Source: Maridesulfovibrio sp. (GTDB taxonomy: Bacteria; Desulfobacterota; Desulfovibrionia; Desulfovibrionales; Desulfovibrionaceae). From it: DNA of 64,000 bases. Location: positions 806,001-870,000 of the forward strand of contig NZ_OY763931.1 in assembly GCF_963667685.1 (NCBI RefSeq), in the 5' to 3' direction. Positions within the stretch are counted from its first letter, which is position 1, and each line of letters starts with the position of its first letter. The translations under genes were made by a program, and so were the position numbers. This document shows, piece after piece, positions 1 through 8,834 of the stretch. Under the pieces are notes generated by a model. It had not been told where the DNA came from. It worked only from the letters and a program-made list of their open reading frames with translations, and searched no databases.

Positions 1-312
1 GATTACAAAAAAGATTATTTTACGACATACTCACTTACAGCTTCAATACTATATCGCTATTATACAGGTAAAAATCTAAGCGCATACATTGGAGGTAGCG
101 GCGGCTACGCTTTTTATGATCACCCTAAAACCGAATTTGAACTTTCTGACGGCGCTCCTATTGTCGGAGCTGAAACGGGACTGATTTATAAATTTGATTC
201 CGGCTTCACTATTGGGGGAGAAGTAAATTACACAGCACCCATTGGAGCCAAAAAAGATGACCCGGATGGATATTTAGGAACATCATTCAATTTAGGATAT
301 ACGTTTGATTGA
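1..312 (+). CDS. Outer-membrane beta-barrel protein, C-terminal fragment (start outside window)
   Basis: The first frame is open from the window edge to a TGA at 310-312 and gives about 103 residues. The sequence alternates polar and hydrophobic residues with many Tyr, Gly and Phe, and ends in a strand-like LGYTFD, as expected for the last strands of an outer-membrane beta-barrel. The beginning of the gene lies outside the window, so the family and function cannot be named. A strong terminator follows directly, so it is not co-transcribed with the nikL-like gene downstream. Confidence 0.6.
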   Translation, partial: DYKKDYFTTYSLTASILYRYYTGKNLSAYIGGSGGYAFYDHPKTEFELSDGAPIVGAETGLIYKFDSGFTIGGEVNYTAPIGAKKDDPDGYLGTSFNLGYTFD

Positions 313-334
313 ATGAATTAAGAGCCCAAGTATA

Positions 335-369
335 AAGCCCTTAACTTATAATAAGTTAAGGGCTTTTTT
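335..369 (+). terminator. Rho-independent terminator after the barrel gene
   Basis: A nearly perfect inverted repeat (AAGCCCTTAACTTAT and its complement) is followed by a run of seven T. It lies 22 bases after the stop of the partial barrel gene and ends that transcript. Confidence 0.9.
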
Positions 370-469
370 TAATTCTCTATTGACTTATCAAAGCCCAACT
401 TGTACCACTCTTTAAAAATACGTAACACAAAACAGCTATTCATTTTGATATCAATCTCAAAGGGGAAAT

Positions 470-1087
470 ATGCAGCCTAAACATAGAACCGTTATTTTAA
501 GCGCCATGTTCATGATTACCCTTTTCGCAACACAGGCATTCGCCCATAGGGTTAACCTTTTCGCCTACGTTGAGGGTGATACTATTTTTACTGAAAGCTA
601 TTTCAGTAAAAATAGGAAAGTCCATCAGGGTAAACTCGAAATTTTCAGTACAGCCAGTGGGAAACTTCTGCTTGAAGGCAGTACCGATGATAATGGACTC
701 TTCAATTTCCAGATTCCGGAAACAACAAGAATGGAACGAAGCGGGCTTTTGATCAACTTGTACGCATCAGAAGGTCACAGAGCAGAATGGACCCTGACAG
801 CAGATGAAATATTTCCTGAAACTTCTGAGCCAAGTTCAGGAGCACAGTCCTCGGCAGCTCCTGCCACAGAGCCAATGACAGAGACTGCACTTCAGACAGA
901 ATCCAATGCAGATCTGGCAAGACTATCAGCGCAAGTAAAAACGCTTACCGACAAGGTGGAAACACTCAAGAGACTGATCATAAGTCAGCAGGAAAAAGGT
1001 CCCGGCGTTAATGAAATATTTTCGGGGATTGGTTACATCCTCGGCCTATTTGGTGTTGCAGCATTCTTCCTATCCCGGAAAAAATAA
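470..1087 (+). CDS. nikL: NikL/CbiL-like component of an ECF-type nickel transporter
   Basis: A 205-residue exported protein. It has an N-terminal signal peptide ending AFA, so the mature protein would begin with His (HRVNLF). A beta-rich domain covers residues 27-110, a Ser/Ala/Glu-rich linker with coiled-coil character follows (about 115-175), and a C-terminal membrane helix (GYILGLFGVAAFFL) is followed by RKK. This is the layout of NikL/CbiL, the periplasmic auxiliary component described in nickel ECF transporters of deltaproteobacteria. The next gene, 30 bases on, is nikK-like. The membrane and ATPase components (nikM, Q, O) are not in the window, so the pair is detached from its transporter here. 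Nickel specificity is inferred from the family. Confidence 0.72.
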   Translation: MQPKHRTVILSAMFMITLFATQAFAHRVNLFAYVEGDTIFTESYFSKNRKVHQGKLEIFSTASGKLLLEGSTDDNGLFNFQIPETTRMERSGLLINLYASEGHRAEWTLTADEIFPETSEPSSGAQSSAAPATEPMTETALQTESNADLARLSAQVKTLTDKVETLKRLIISQQEKGPGVNEIFSGIGYILGLFGVAAFFLSRKK

Positions 1088-1116
1088 TTTTCAACCCATT
1101 TATCTGGAGTGATCTC

Positions 1117-1878
1117 ATGCGTAAATTATTCATCACGGCTTTAGCTTCAACCCTGTTACTTATTTTTTGCGGTTCAGCATTCGCTCATTTTGGAATGTTG
1201 ATCCCCCAAGACTCAATCATTACACCACAGAAAAAAAATACTGAAATAACCCTTTCCTTCTCACATCCGTTTGAAGGACAAGGCATGAATCTTGTAAAAC
1301 CTAAGAAATTCAGCGTATTCTATGATGGTAAGGAAACTGATATTCTTCCTTCCCTTAAAGAAACCAAGATCATGGATCATGATTCATTCAAGACCGAATA
1401 CAAGTTCAAGCGCCCCGGCATGTATACATTTTACATGGAACCGGTTCCATATTCCGAACCTGCTGAAGACAATTACATCATCCACTATACCAAAACAGTT
1501 GTCTCCGCTTTTAATGAAGGCGAAGATTGGAACAAGCCTCTTGGGGTTAAAACTGAAATTGTTCCACTAACCCGCCCATGGGGCAACTACGCCGGCAACG
1601 TATTTCAGGGCGTTGTTCTTCTCGACGGAAAACCAGCTCCTTATACAAGGGTTGAAGTTGAACTTTACAATAAAGACAGCAAATATGAAGCTCCATACGA
1701 ATGCATGGTTACACAAGAAGTTCTCTGCGATGCAAACGGAGTATTCACTTTTGCCTGTCCAAAAGCCGGATGGTGGGGTTTTGCAGCACTAAATGATGCG
1801 GACTACAAAATCAAAGGTAAAGACGTTGAACTAGGTGCGGTTCTATGGATTGAAATGCTGCCTTATAAAACTAAATAG
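1117..1878 (+). CDS. nikK: NikK-like periplasmic protein (DUF4198)
   Basis: A 253-residue exported protein preceded by a clear ribosome binding site (TCTGGAGTGATCTC). The signal peptide ends SAFA, and the mature protein would start with His (HFGMLIP). The rest matches the DUF4198/NikK pattern: an SFSHPFEG motif, a carboxypeptidase-regulatory-like beta domain in the middle (VVLLDGKPAPYTRVEVELY), and a C-terminal GWWGFAAL stretch. The family is found with nickel or cobalt ECF transporters and is thought to deliver or capture metal in the periplasm. It forms an operon with the nikL-like gene and is closed by a terminator. Confidence 0.75.
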   Translation: MRKLFITALASTLLLIFCGSAFAHFGMLIPQDSIITPQKKNTEITLSFSHPFEGQGMNLVKPKKFSVFYDGKETDILPSLKETKIMDHDSFKTEYKFKRPGMYTFYMEPVPYSEPAEDNYIIHYTKTVVSAFNEGEDWNKPLGVKTEIVPLTRPWGNYAGNVFQGVVLLDGKPAPYTRVEVELYNKDSKYEAPYECMVTQEVLCDANGVFTFACPKAGWWGFAALNDADYKIKGKDVELGAVLWIEMLPYKTK

Positions 1879-1908
1879 AAACAGCTCTATTTTATTTCAA
1901 AAATAAAT

Positions 1909-1941
1909 AAGGCCGAAGACAATCATCTTTCGGCCTTTACT
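1909..1941 (+). terminator. Terminator after nikK
   Basis: AAGGCCGAAGA pairs with TCTTTCGGCCTT around a short loop, followed by a T-rich stretch. It separates the nikL-nikK operon from the response regulator. Confidence 0.85.
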
Positions 1942-2035
1942 TTTATCATCAAGATAATTATGACAATGAAATCATGAACACCTGAATTTATCCAACATAC
2001 TGTGATTTCAATAAATATTAAAAAACGGAGACTGA

Positions 2036-3403
2036 ATGCTTAACCCTCAAGTTTTGATTGTCGATGACAGCAAAACTATCCGTTCTGTCATTAGTTCAGA
2101 ACTGAAGAAGCATTCAATTGATGTAACTGAAGCCGTTAACGGTATCCAAGGTCTCGACTTCACCCGTACCAACCACTACGACCTGGTAATCACAGATATC
2201 ACCATGCCCGGTATGGACGGCTATCAACTCTGTACTGAAATCAAAAAAAATCCTGACACTCAGTCAACACCGGTAATCATCCTTTCCAGCAATGACAGGC
2301 ATGAACAGATCGAAAAAGGATTTGAGGTAGGCGCGGCTGCGTATGTCACCAAGACGAAAGCCAGAAAAGACCTGCTGCCTTACGTTAAAGAAATTCTTAA
2401 TCGTGCTAAATTGCTCCGGGATAAGCTGGTGCTGGTTGTTGATGATTCTAAATATATTCTCAACGTAGTCGCTTCCGGCCTGACCTCTGCAGGGTTCAAG
2501 GTAATTACAGCCACGAATGGTCGTGAAGCCTTTGACATCGCCAGCGAGGTTGCACCGCACCTGATTCTTTCTGACATCAATATGCCGATTATGGATGGAA
2601 TTCAATTGTGTGAAAAGATTCAAAGCCACCCCGGACTTTCACATATCCCTTTTGTAATAATGAGTTCCGGCGCTGACCGCAGAACCATGCGCGAATTACT
2701 ACATAAAGGAGCTTCCGCATTTTTGGTAAAACCATTTAATATTGACCAGTTAGTAATCACTGCGGAAAAACTGCTCAGTGACCATTTCCAAATAATCCTG
2801 CAACAGCGTGAACTTTTCAAAAAAGAACGAACTTTGCTCATGGGCAGTATCACCAGTCTGATCCAAGCCCTCGAAGCAAGAGATTCCTATACAAAAGGTC
2901 ATTCTGATACAGTTTCGCGCCTGTCTGTAAAAATTGCCGAACGACTTGGTTTTAATGAATTAGATTGTGAGCGTATAGCATTCGCGGCAAGGCTTCATGA
3001 TCTGGGTAAAATCGGAATACGTGACGACATACTCCTGAAAAACGGTCCACTGGAAGATCACGAGTTTGCAAAAATTAAAGAACATCCTGTTCTTGGTGCA
3101 GATATTTTGAATCCCATCCCCAGTATGGAAGATATTATCCCGGCAGTGCTTCATCATCATGAAAGAATGAACGGCAAAGGATATCCGCATGGCCTCATCG
3201 GCAAGGAAATACCTTTATGGGCGCGAATCATATCAACTGCGGATGTCTACGATGCCCTGACAACAGACCGGCCATATAAAAAAGCATTTACACACAACCA
3301 TACGATGGAATTCATCAAAAAAATTTCACCAGATGAATTGTGCCCGGAATGCGTCAAGGCTTTTCAAGCCGTCATGCTGGAAGACAGAGTTCCACTTAAT
3401 TAA
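2036..3403 (+). CDS. Response regulator with two receiver domains and an HD-GYP phosphodiesterase domain
   Basis: A 455-residue cytoplasmic signalling protein. REC1 spans residues 5-122 with phospho-acceptor D54 in VITDITMPGMDG. REC2 spans 130-250 with D180 in ILSDINMPIMDG. A linker helix leads to an HD-GYP domain (about 272-450) with H321-D322 in HDLGK, the HHHER motif near 373 and GYP at 382-384. HD-GYP domains hydrolyse cyclic di-GMP, so the protein probably lowers c-di-GMP in response to phosphorylation. All key residues are present, so it is probably active. No histidine kinase is adjacent, and the signal is unknown. Start ATG at 2036 follows AAACGGAGACTGA. Confidence 0.93.
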   Translation: MLNPQVLIVDDSKTIRSVISSELKKHSIDVTEAVNGIQGLDFTRTNHYDLVITDITMPGMDGYQLCTEIKKNPDTQSTPVIILSSNDRHEQIEKGFEVGAAAYVTKTKARKDLLPYVKEILNRAKLLRDKLVLVVDDSKYILNVVASGLTSAGFKVITATNGREAFDIASEVAPHLILSDINMPIMDGIQLCEKIQSHPGLSHIPFVIMSSGADRRTMRELLHKGASAFLVKPFNIDQLVITAEKLLSDHFQIILQQRELFKKERTLLMGSITSLIQALEARDSYTKGHSDTVSRLSVKIAERLGFNELDCERIAFAARLHDLGKIGIRDDILLKNGPLEDHEFAKIKEHPVLGADILNPIPSMEDIIPAVLHHHERMNGKGYPHGLIGKEIPLWARIISTADVYDALTTDRPYKKAFTHNHTMEFIKKISPDELCPECVKAFQAVMLEDRVPLN

Positions 3404-3405
3404 AA

Positions 3406-3609
3406 TCAGGCCGGCTGTAATTTATCCAGACCTGAAATTTCCCAGGCCTTATCTTTGTCTACTTCTTCACCGTTTTCCAAAATTAAAGCCTGCACCTCAT
3501 CTTGAACATCCGCGCTTTCTTTAACACCCATTTTAAAAATCAGTTTTTGATTAGTATCATAGATGTAAGCTTCTTCTTCATAAATATAAAACTTAAAAGG
3601 ATTCTGCAT
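3406..3609 (-). CDS. Small hypothetical protein
   Basis: A 67-residue acidic protein, not recognised. The start at 3609 is chosen because GGAGG stands just upstream; a longer reading from 3624 would contain this ribosome binding site. It has a short beta-rich N-terminal half (FKFYIYEEEAYIYD) and no membrane segment or Cys motif. It is convergent with the HD-GYP regulator, two bases apart. Confidence 0.6.
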   Translation of the reverse strand: MQNPFKFYIYEEEAYIYDTNQKLIFKMGVKESADVQDEVQALILENGEEVDKDKAWEISGLDKLQPA

Positions 3610-3742
3610 AGTTCCTCCATACAATTATTAATTGCCAGCAACTGGCTTTTACCACTTTGCGCAATGACAAGAAAGAGGTATCATCATAAGAATCCAATTT
3701 AATTGAAACAAAAATTCGTACCCCCTACAAATGAGAGCATTT

Positions 3743-4066
3743 ATGAAACCAAGCCTTAGCCTCAAGATAACCTTCCTTGCTTTTCTTGTAACTACACTGA
3801 TAAACTCAGCCGCTTTTGCAGGAAAGACAACCTATAGATGCGACCAAGGGCCGGGTTGCAGAGATGAGCGGGTCAATTTCGGAACCGCTGAAATTCAATG
3901 TCTGGACATTAACGGAGATATTCTCAGCGACTGGGTTTGCGAATATGAAGCTGAATACAGCTGCCGGAACCAATTGACAGGTGAAATACGCAAAGGCGGA
4001 TTTGACCCGATCCCCACCTCGCTCTGCTCAAAACTTTGCGGACAGTGCAAAACAGGTTGGAAATAA
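3743..4066 (+). CDS. Small secreted cysteine-rich protein
   Basis: A 107-residue protein with a signal peptide (KITFLAFLVTTL...SAAFA) and a mature part of about 80 residues containing eight Cys, an even number compatible with four disulfides. I do not recognise the family. The start at 3743 is preferred because GAGAG lies just upstream; an ATG at 3731 would add four residues. It is a single gene between the small reverse-strand gene and ssrA. Confidence 0.6.
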   Translation: MKPSLSLKITFLAFLVTTLINSAAFAGKTTYRCDQGPGCRDERVNFGTAEIQCLDINGDILSDWVCEYEAEYSCRNQLTGEIRKGGFDPIPTSLCSKLCGQCKTGWK

Positions 4067-4167
4067 TTAAAATACCACGACTTGGGTATTGCCAACTCTC
4101 CAGCAATGTATTAGATACTTTCTCTTCACCTGAATGGGCATAAGCTAGATATTTTGCTTACCAGCCC

Positions 4168-4195
4168 TTGCATCATCTTTCTGCGTGTATATTCT
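4168..4195 (+). promoter_or_regulatory. Likely sigma-70 promoter of ssrA
   Basis: TTGCAT at 4168-4173 and TATTCT at 4190-4195 are separated by 16 bases and lie about 30 bases before the mature 5' end of tmRNA. Placement only; not tested. Confidence 0.5.
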
Positions 4196-4224
4196 ATAAG
4201 CAGGAAGAAGTTCTTTGAAAAAAT

Positions 4225-4584
4225 GGGGGCGCATTGGTTTCGACGGGGGTGAATGAAACCAAGGTTGCAGGTCGTGGCGCCGCTGGCCACGTAAAAAGCG
4301 GCACAATCATAATTGCAAACGACAATTACGATTACGCAATGGCAGCTTAATTAAGCTGACCATGTCATAGCTTTGATGTCTGATATTAGCTTTGACAACA
4401 ACCCCATCAGACTGGCTATCCTTGCGTTGCACGTCCGTAGGGAGGTGAGAACCTAGCACGCGCTGGCTCATATGTTGCCTGTTCAGGGGCGTCCATATGA
4501 GCGAGAAACAATACTTGAACTAAACCTGTAGACATCTTGGCGGAGCATTCTCGGACGGGAGTTCGACTCTCCCCGCCTCCACCA
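4225..4584 (+). ncRNA. ssrA: Transfer-messenger RNA (tmRNA)
   Basis: The 5' end GGGGGC pairs with GCCTCC before the encoded ACCA at 4581-4584, with a G3-U wobble typical of alanine identity. TTTCGAC near the 5' end and GTTCGACTC near the 3' end form the tRNA-like half. The tag frame runs 4315-4350 and reads ANDNYDYAMAA followed by TAA. tmRNA with SmpB rescues stalled ribosomes and marks the product for proteolysis. The 3' end of this gene is the insertion site of the downstream element, and the gene is left intact. Confidence 0.97.
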
Positions 4585-4692
4585 TTTCATTGATTTCATA
4601 CTGTCCCATACAGTTTCACAAAGAACGCTAAACCCTTGTTATTCATACGAATAGCAAGGGTTTTTTCGTTTTTTCTACGTTCGTTATAGTTC
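4571..4692 (+). repeat. attL: left copy of the element's flanking direct repeat
   Basis: The first 27 bases (4571-4597) are identical to 21854-21880. The rest is about 95% identical with a few substitutions and single-base indels. It contains the final ssrA bases, including ACCA, and the ssrA terminator. Confidence 0.93.
4631..4666 (+). terminator. ssrA terminator
   Basis: AACCCTTG-TTATTC pairs with GAATAG-CAAGGGTT, followed by T6. The corresponding hairpin in the right repeat (about 21914-21948) has mismatches. Confidence 0.85.
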
Positions 4693-4720
4693 GCTTAACC
4701 CCGTTGACATCCGTGGTTCT

Positions 4721-4771
4721 GTGTGAGTACGGATGAGCTTACTCACTACCTAAAAGGTAGCCGTACTCACA
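4721..4771. promoter_or_regulatory. Inverted-repeat pair, candidate integrase arm-binding or operator sites
   Basis: TGTGAGTACGG at 4722-4732 is repeated in perfect inversion as CCGTACTCACA at 4761-4771. A second small hairpin (CTACC-TAAAA-GGTAG) lies between them. The same GTGTGAGTAC word occurs inverted near the right end at 21776-21785. Words shared between both ends and lying just outside the core are what arm-type integrase sites look like. The location before int also allows autoregulation. Confidence 0.5.
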
Positions 4772-4788
4772 AAACACATGGAGGTCTC

Positions 4789-5985
4789 ATGGCTTTAACT
4801 GTGAAGCAGATCCAAGCAGCAAAACCCAAAGAGAAGCTTTATCGAATAACGGACTCAAACGGCTTATGTCTGGAAATAAGACCCACCGGTTCAAAACTGT
4901 GGAGATTCCGATACAGGTTTAACGGCAAAGGGAAAATGATAGGACTGGGCTCCTACCCTGCTACAAGCCTGAAGGACGCCAGAGATAAACGTGACGAGCA
5001 ACGGAAGATCCTTGAACGTGATATAGACCCATCAGAATATAGAAAAGATCAACAGGCCGCAGTGAGTGGGGAAAACGAATTTGAATCAATCGCCCGCGAA
5101 TGGCACACCAAATTCAAAAACACATGGACCGCAGGACACGCCCAAACTGTTATCAGCCGTCTTGAACTAAACTGTTTCCCTTGGATCGGCAAAGTGGTTG
5201 TCAGTGAAATTGAACCGCCGGATATCTTAAAAGTCCTCAGAAGGATTGAAAGCCGGGGTGCGCTTGAAACAGCTCACCGTGTGCGCAGTATTCTTGGTCA
5301 GGTTTTACGCTATGCCGTAGCCACCGGTCGCGCCACCCGTGATGCTACTTCAGATCTTAAAGGTGCTCTTCCACCAGTAAAGCACAAACACATGGCGACA
5401 ATAACCGATCCTAAACAAATCGGCCCCCTTCTCAACAGCATTGATGAATATGAAGGCAGACACATAACCAAGTGCGCTTTGCAACTGGCTCCCTTAGTTT
5501 TCGTCCGCCCCGGAGAACTGAGACATGGTCTATGGAGTGAGATTGACCTCGAAGCAGCTGAATGGCGAATCCCTGCGGGCAAAATGAAAGCTCGCCGTCC
5601 ACACATCGTGCCGCTATCCCGGCAAGCCTTAGAAATTTTATATGAACTAAAACCACTGACCGGTGATGGTGAGTTTCTATTTCCAAGTGTACGCAGCAAG
5701 CTAACACCCATGAGTGAAAACACTGTCAACGGAGCGTTGCGCCGCCTTGGCTACACCAAAGAAGAACTCACAGGACACGGCTTCCGCTCCATGGCTTCAA
5801 CCAACCTTAATGAAAACGGTTGGAAGCCAGACGTGATTGAAAGACAGCTTGCTCACGTTGAGGGAAATAGCGTGCGTGCAGCATACAACCATGCCGACTA
5901 TCTGCCGGAACGGCGCAAGATGATGCAATGGTGGGCTGATTACTTAGATGCTTTGAAGAATGAGGATGAGATACCCAGCATTTAA
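4789..5985 (+). CDS. P4-type tyrosine recombinase / integrase
   Basis: A 398-residue site-specific recombinase that inserts and excises the element at ssrA. The N-terminal DUF4102 arm-binding domain (about 1-85, ITDSNGLCLEIRPTGSKLWR) is followed by a core-binding domain and a catalytic domain with the Arg of VRPGELRHG, the H-x-x-R box in GHGFRSMAS, and a terminal Tyr in RAAYNHADYL. The ATG at 4789 follows GGAGG. A GTG at 4723 would run through the inverted repeat and is less likely. Length is normal for the family. It stands immediately after ssrA and reads into the element. Confidence 0.95.
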   Translation: MALTVKQIQAAKPKEKLYRITDSNGLCLEIRPTGSKLWRFRYRFNGKGKMIGLGSYPATSLKDARDKRDEQRKILERDIDPSEYRKDQQAAVSGENEFESIAREWHTKFKNTWTAGHAQTVISRLELNCFPWIGKVVVSEIEPPDILKVLRRIESRGALETAHRVRSILGQVLRYAVATGRATRDATSDLKGALPPVKHKHMATITDPKQIGPLLNSIDEYEGRHITKCALQLAPLVFVRPGELRHGLWSEIDLEAAEWRIPAGKMKARRPHIVPLSRQALEILYELKPLTGDGEFLFPSVRSKLTPMSENTVNGALRRLGYTKEELTGHGFRSMASTNLNENGWKPDVIERQLAHVEGNSVRAAYNHADYLPERRKMMQWWADYLDALKNEDEIPSI

Positions 5986-5996
5986 GGAGATCAACT

Positions 5997-6647
5997 ATGA
6001 TAGCTAAATTGACACGCACAGCATTGAGAATGACGGCTTTAACTTTTATAATCTTTGAAGTAATGATTCTCTTAGGTCAGCTTTTTACTCTTTCCATGCT
6101 TGACGCTATATATATCGATATCAGCACGACAGCACAGGTAGTAATAATTATATTTAGTATGCTTCTATTTTATTACTCATGCAAGTACACGCATACTACA
6201 TACGAAAAAGCATGGCTACATAGAACATTAGAGCAGGTTATTGAAGGAAGATTGCTTGAACGAAAAAGCATCATTAATGCTCAAAAGATTGAGTCAGAAG
6301 AAAAAATAGCAACACAACTTCATGAAAAAGGTTTAACAACAGACGAATATATTAATGCCTTAGAGCAGCATGTCGAATCATTAAGAGCCGAGCTTGAAGA
6401 AGCACATGAAACAATAAGTAAAAACAATTGGAAAAAGTGGTTTAGTCCTGCGTGTAAAGCTATGGCTGATACGATTAGAGAGAATACTACACATAGGGCT
6501 GACCGTGTCATAGTCAAACAAAAAGACTTTTATGCTCGTGTAATTTCTCACTACCCTGACTATAAAAATCTAAAGGGTAAACCATTTGGATCAGCTTTAT
6601 CTGAAGCATGGAGTTGTATGCCAAAAGGGATAAAACTCGACGACTGA
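5997..6647 (+). CDS. Hypothetical membrane protein with coiled coil
   Basis: 216 residues, not recognised. Two membrane helices (about 12-35 and 45-62) are followed by a long charged helical region (about 70-145) rich in Glu and Lys, and a basic C-terminal domain of about 70 residues. It begins 12 bases after the integrase stop with AAGGAGATC as ribosome binding site, so it is probably co-transcribed with int. It is AT-richer than int. A role in the element's maintenance or in superinfection control is possible but unsupported. Confidence 0.6.
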   Translation: MIAKLTRTALRMTALTFIIFEVMILLGQLFTLSMLDAIYIDISTTAQVVIIIFSMLLFYYSCKYTHTTYEKAWLHRTLEQVIEGRLLERKSIINAQKIESEEKIATQLHEKGLTTDEYINALEQHVESLRAELEEAHETISKNNWKKWFSPACKAMADTIRENTTHRADRVIVKQKDFYARVISHYPDYKNLKGKPFGSALSEAWSCMPKGIKLDD

Positions 6648-6838
6648 CAGCATAATACGGATAAAATTTTCAATTTAAACCCAAATTGTAAAATTGTTTC
6701 TCTCAAAAAAAGATCCAACTTTTTAGTATATTAGAAAAAAACATTTATTTTTTACCCCTTTTACCCCTTCAACCCGTCTAGAAAACAAATCCGATTCTTG
6801 TAGGCTTTCCTCAAACGTCAAAAAACGGAGGAAAGCTT

Positions 6839-7063
6839 ATGAGAACCGAATCAAACCAGACTTCATACCACCTGCCTAATACGGGCTTTGTGAGACTTGT
6901 AGATGTCCTAAAGGTCATCCCGGTATCTAAAACAACTTGGTGGAAAGGTATTCAGACCGGCAGATTCCCGAAGCCGGTCAAACTGACTGAACGCACAACA
7001 GCATGGCGTGTTTGTGATATTCGCAGACTGATTGATGAACTCCCAAATCAGAGCGAAGCCTAA
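6839..7063 (+). CDS. AlpA-family excisionase / transcriptional regulator
   Basis: A 74-residue winged helix-turn-helix DNA-binding protein. The pattern FVRLVDVLKVIPVSKTTWWKGI followed by GRFPKPVKLTERTTAWRVCDI is that of AlpA proteins of P4-like elements, which act as excisionase or as activator of int. A strong ribosome binding site (ACGGAGGAAAG) precedes it, and it ends one base before the DUF3987 gene, suggesting translational coupling. The 190-base AT-rich stretch before it probably carries its promoter. Confidence 0.88.
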   Translation: MRTESNQTSYHLPNTGFVRLVDVLKVIPVSKTTWWKGIQTGRFPKPVKLTERTTAWRVCDIRRLIDELPNQSEA

Positions 7064-7064
7064 C

Positions 7065-8660
7065 ATGTCTAATATGGCGTCCATGGCTTTTGAGGGGAGT
7101 AACTTGCTCCCCTCGCCAACCTCTTTCCCGCAAGGAGTTCTCCCGGCCAGTGTTGAAGACTCGCTATCCGTAGCAGCTTCAGCTTTTACGGTTCCTTTTG
7201 CCGTTCCTGCTGTAACCTTTCTTGCTGTGATCGGCGCAGCCGTCGGAAGAACCAGAGGCCTTGAAGTTAAACCAAGCTGGATCACGCACCCGAATCTATA
7301 TTGGGGACTGGTAGCGCGGTCGGGCATGGGTAAAAGTCCGTGTTCAAATGCCATATTGAAACCAATTCATGAGCAAGAGAATGCTGCATTTAAAGAGCAT
7401 AAGCGAGAGTTAGAAGCATACGAGCTGGAATTAAGGGAATGGCAAAGCTCTTTTGCCCGCGCTCAGCGCAAAAACGACACGCTTCCAGACAAGCCCATCT
7501 ACCCTACTTGGGAGCAAATTTACGTTGAAGACAGTACCACGCAAGCCGTGGGTTCAATTCTGTCCAATAATCCCCGTGGCATTCTCTGGTACCGTGATGA
7601 GCTTTCCGGCCTGCTGGCCGACCTAGGCCGCTATGACAACAAAGGCAGTGACGGAGGCGACAAAGCCCGCCTGCTTTCCGCATACGACTGTGGAGCATGG
7701 AAAGTATCTCGCAGTACTAAAGATGCCCTTCACATACCGCACGCCTGCGTTTCTATCTTCGGGACAGTCCAGCCGGATCTACTTCCGTCACTCTTCAAGC
7801 ACAAAGATACTGTTTCCGGCTTCCTGCCCCGCTTCCTTTTCATTCGTTGTGAGCAAGAAGCTCCGCCCCTATGGACATCCGAAAGTTTTGATGGAGAACC
7901 GGCTGACCATATCCATGGATTCATTCATCAGGCACTAGACTTAAATTTTGGCCCGGAGAACTCCCCTGAAATAATCAAGCTATCCGATGCAGCCAAACAC
8001 AAAGTCAAAGACTGGTACGACAATCAGGTTCTGTCTCATTGGTATCAACCGGAGCTTGAACAATTCGAATCTCTTGCACCTAAGTTACGCGGTGCATTCT
8101 TCAAAATCTGCCTGATTATTCACATGTTGGACTGCTGGAGCACTGGCAAATCTGAGATGATCCCTGTTCATCATGAATCAATTCAGCGAACCATTGTTTT
8201 GATGGAATGGCTTCAGGAACAGCAAAGACAAGTCTGGACCTTACTTTCTGCCGGAAACAAATTTCAGGAAGCTTCAGCCATTGAGCGGAGAGTTGCGCAA
8301 GCAATTGTTGCCCTTTCCAAAGAACTAAATCAGGCCCTGCTTCCCACCTCACGTATTGTTGAATTTCTTAATCATGAATTGCCAGAATCATTTCACATCA
8401 AGCCGGATGCAGTTGGCAAAACATACAAAAAATTAGGCATCGAAACCGGACGTAACAGCAAGGAACGTGGCGCCAAACTGACCCCGGAAATCATCGAAAC
8501 GCTTTCAAGATACTTCCCAGTAGAAAAAGGTGTCATAGGCGTCACAGATGTCACTGGGGCTAATAAAAGTTCAGAATTTCAAGGTGATAACCAAGTGACA
8601 TCTAAGGTGACACCTATTTTTCAGGAGTCATCAGGTGTCACTTCTAAAAATGGTTATTAA
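7065..8660 (+). CDS. DUF3987 family protein, primase/helicase-like
   Basis: About 531 residues. A Walker A-like SGMGKSP sits near residue 95, an acidic ILWYRDELSGLL near 170 looks like a Walker B region, and an arginine-bearing FLPRFLFIRCE follows. This matches DUF3987 proteins of mobile elements, often described as RepA/DnaB-like ATPases or primase-associated helicases. The start is uncertain; ATG at 7065 is chosen as the first plausible one after the AlpA stop, and a TTG at 7032 also exists. It could support replication of the excised circular form. The C-terminal about 40 residues are low-complexity (Thr, Val, Ser). Confidence 0.75.
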   Translation: MSNMASMAFEGSNLLPSPTSFPQGVLPASVEDSLSVAASAFTVPFAVPAVTFLAVIGAAVGRTRGLEVKPSWITHPNLYWGLVARSGMGKSPCSNAILKPIHEQENAAFKEHKRELEAYELELREWQSSFARAQRKNDTLPDKPIYPTWEQIYVEDSTTQAVGSILSNNPRGILWYRDELSGLLADLGRYDNKGSDGGDKARLLSAYDCGAWKVSRSTKDALHIPHACVSIFGTVQPDLLPSLFKHKDTVSGFLPRFLFIRCEQEAPPLWTSESFDGEPADHIHGFIHQALDLNFGPENSPEIIKLSDAAKHKVKDWYDNQVLSHWYQPELEQFESLAPKLRGAFFKICLIIHMLDCWSTGKSEMIPVHHESIQRTIVLMEWLQEQQRQVWTLLSAGNKFQEASAIERRVAQAIVALSKELNQALLPTSRIVEFLNHELPESFHIKPDAVGKTYKKLGIETGRNSKERGAKLTPEIIETLSRYFPVEKGVIGVTDVTGANKSSEFQGDNQVTSKVTPIFQESSGVTSKNGY

Positions 8661-8834
8661 AACAAGGACCTACAACAGGAATGACGGCTATGACACCTAT
8701 GACACGTATTTTAAGGTTAGTAACTCATATTGATAAAAGTGCTCTCATATTTTTCCATGGAGTTAAACCTGCGACCCAATTTCGCGCCAGCACGATAGAC
8801 CAAGATTCGTACATAGTAATGTGCTGTAGCTGTC

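Noticed and set aside
4723-4788. Earlier GTG start for the integrase
   Set aside because: It would translate through the inverted repeat; the ATG at 4789 has GGAGG and begins the family's normal N-terminus.
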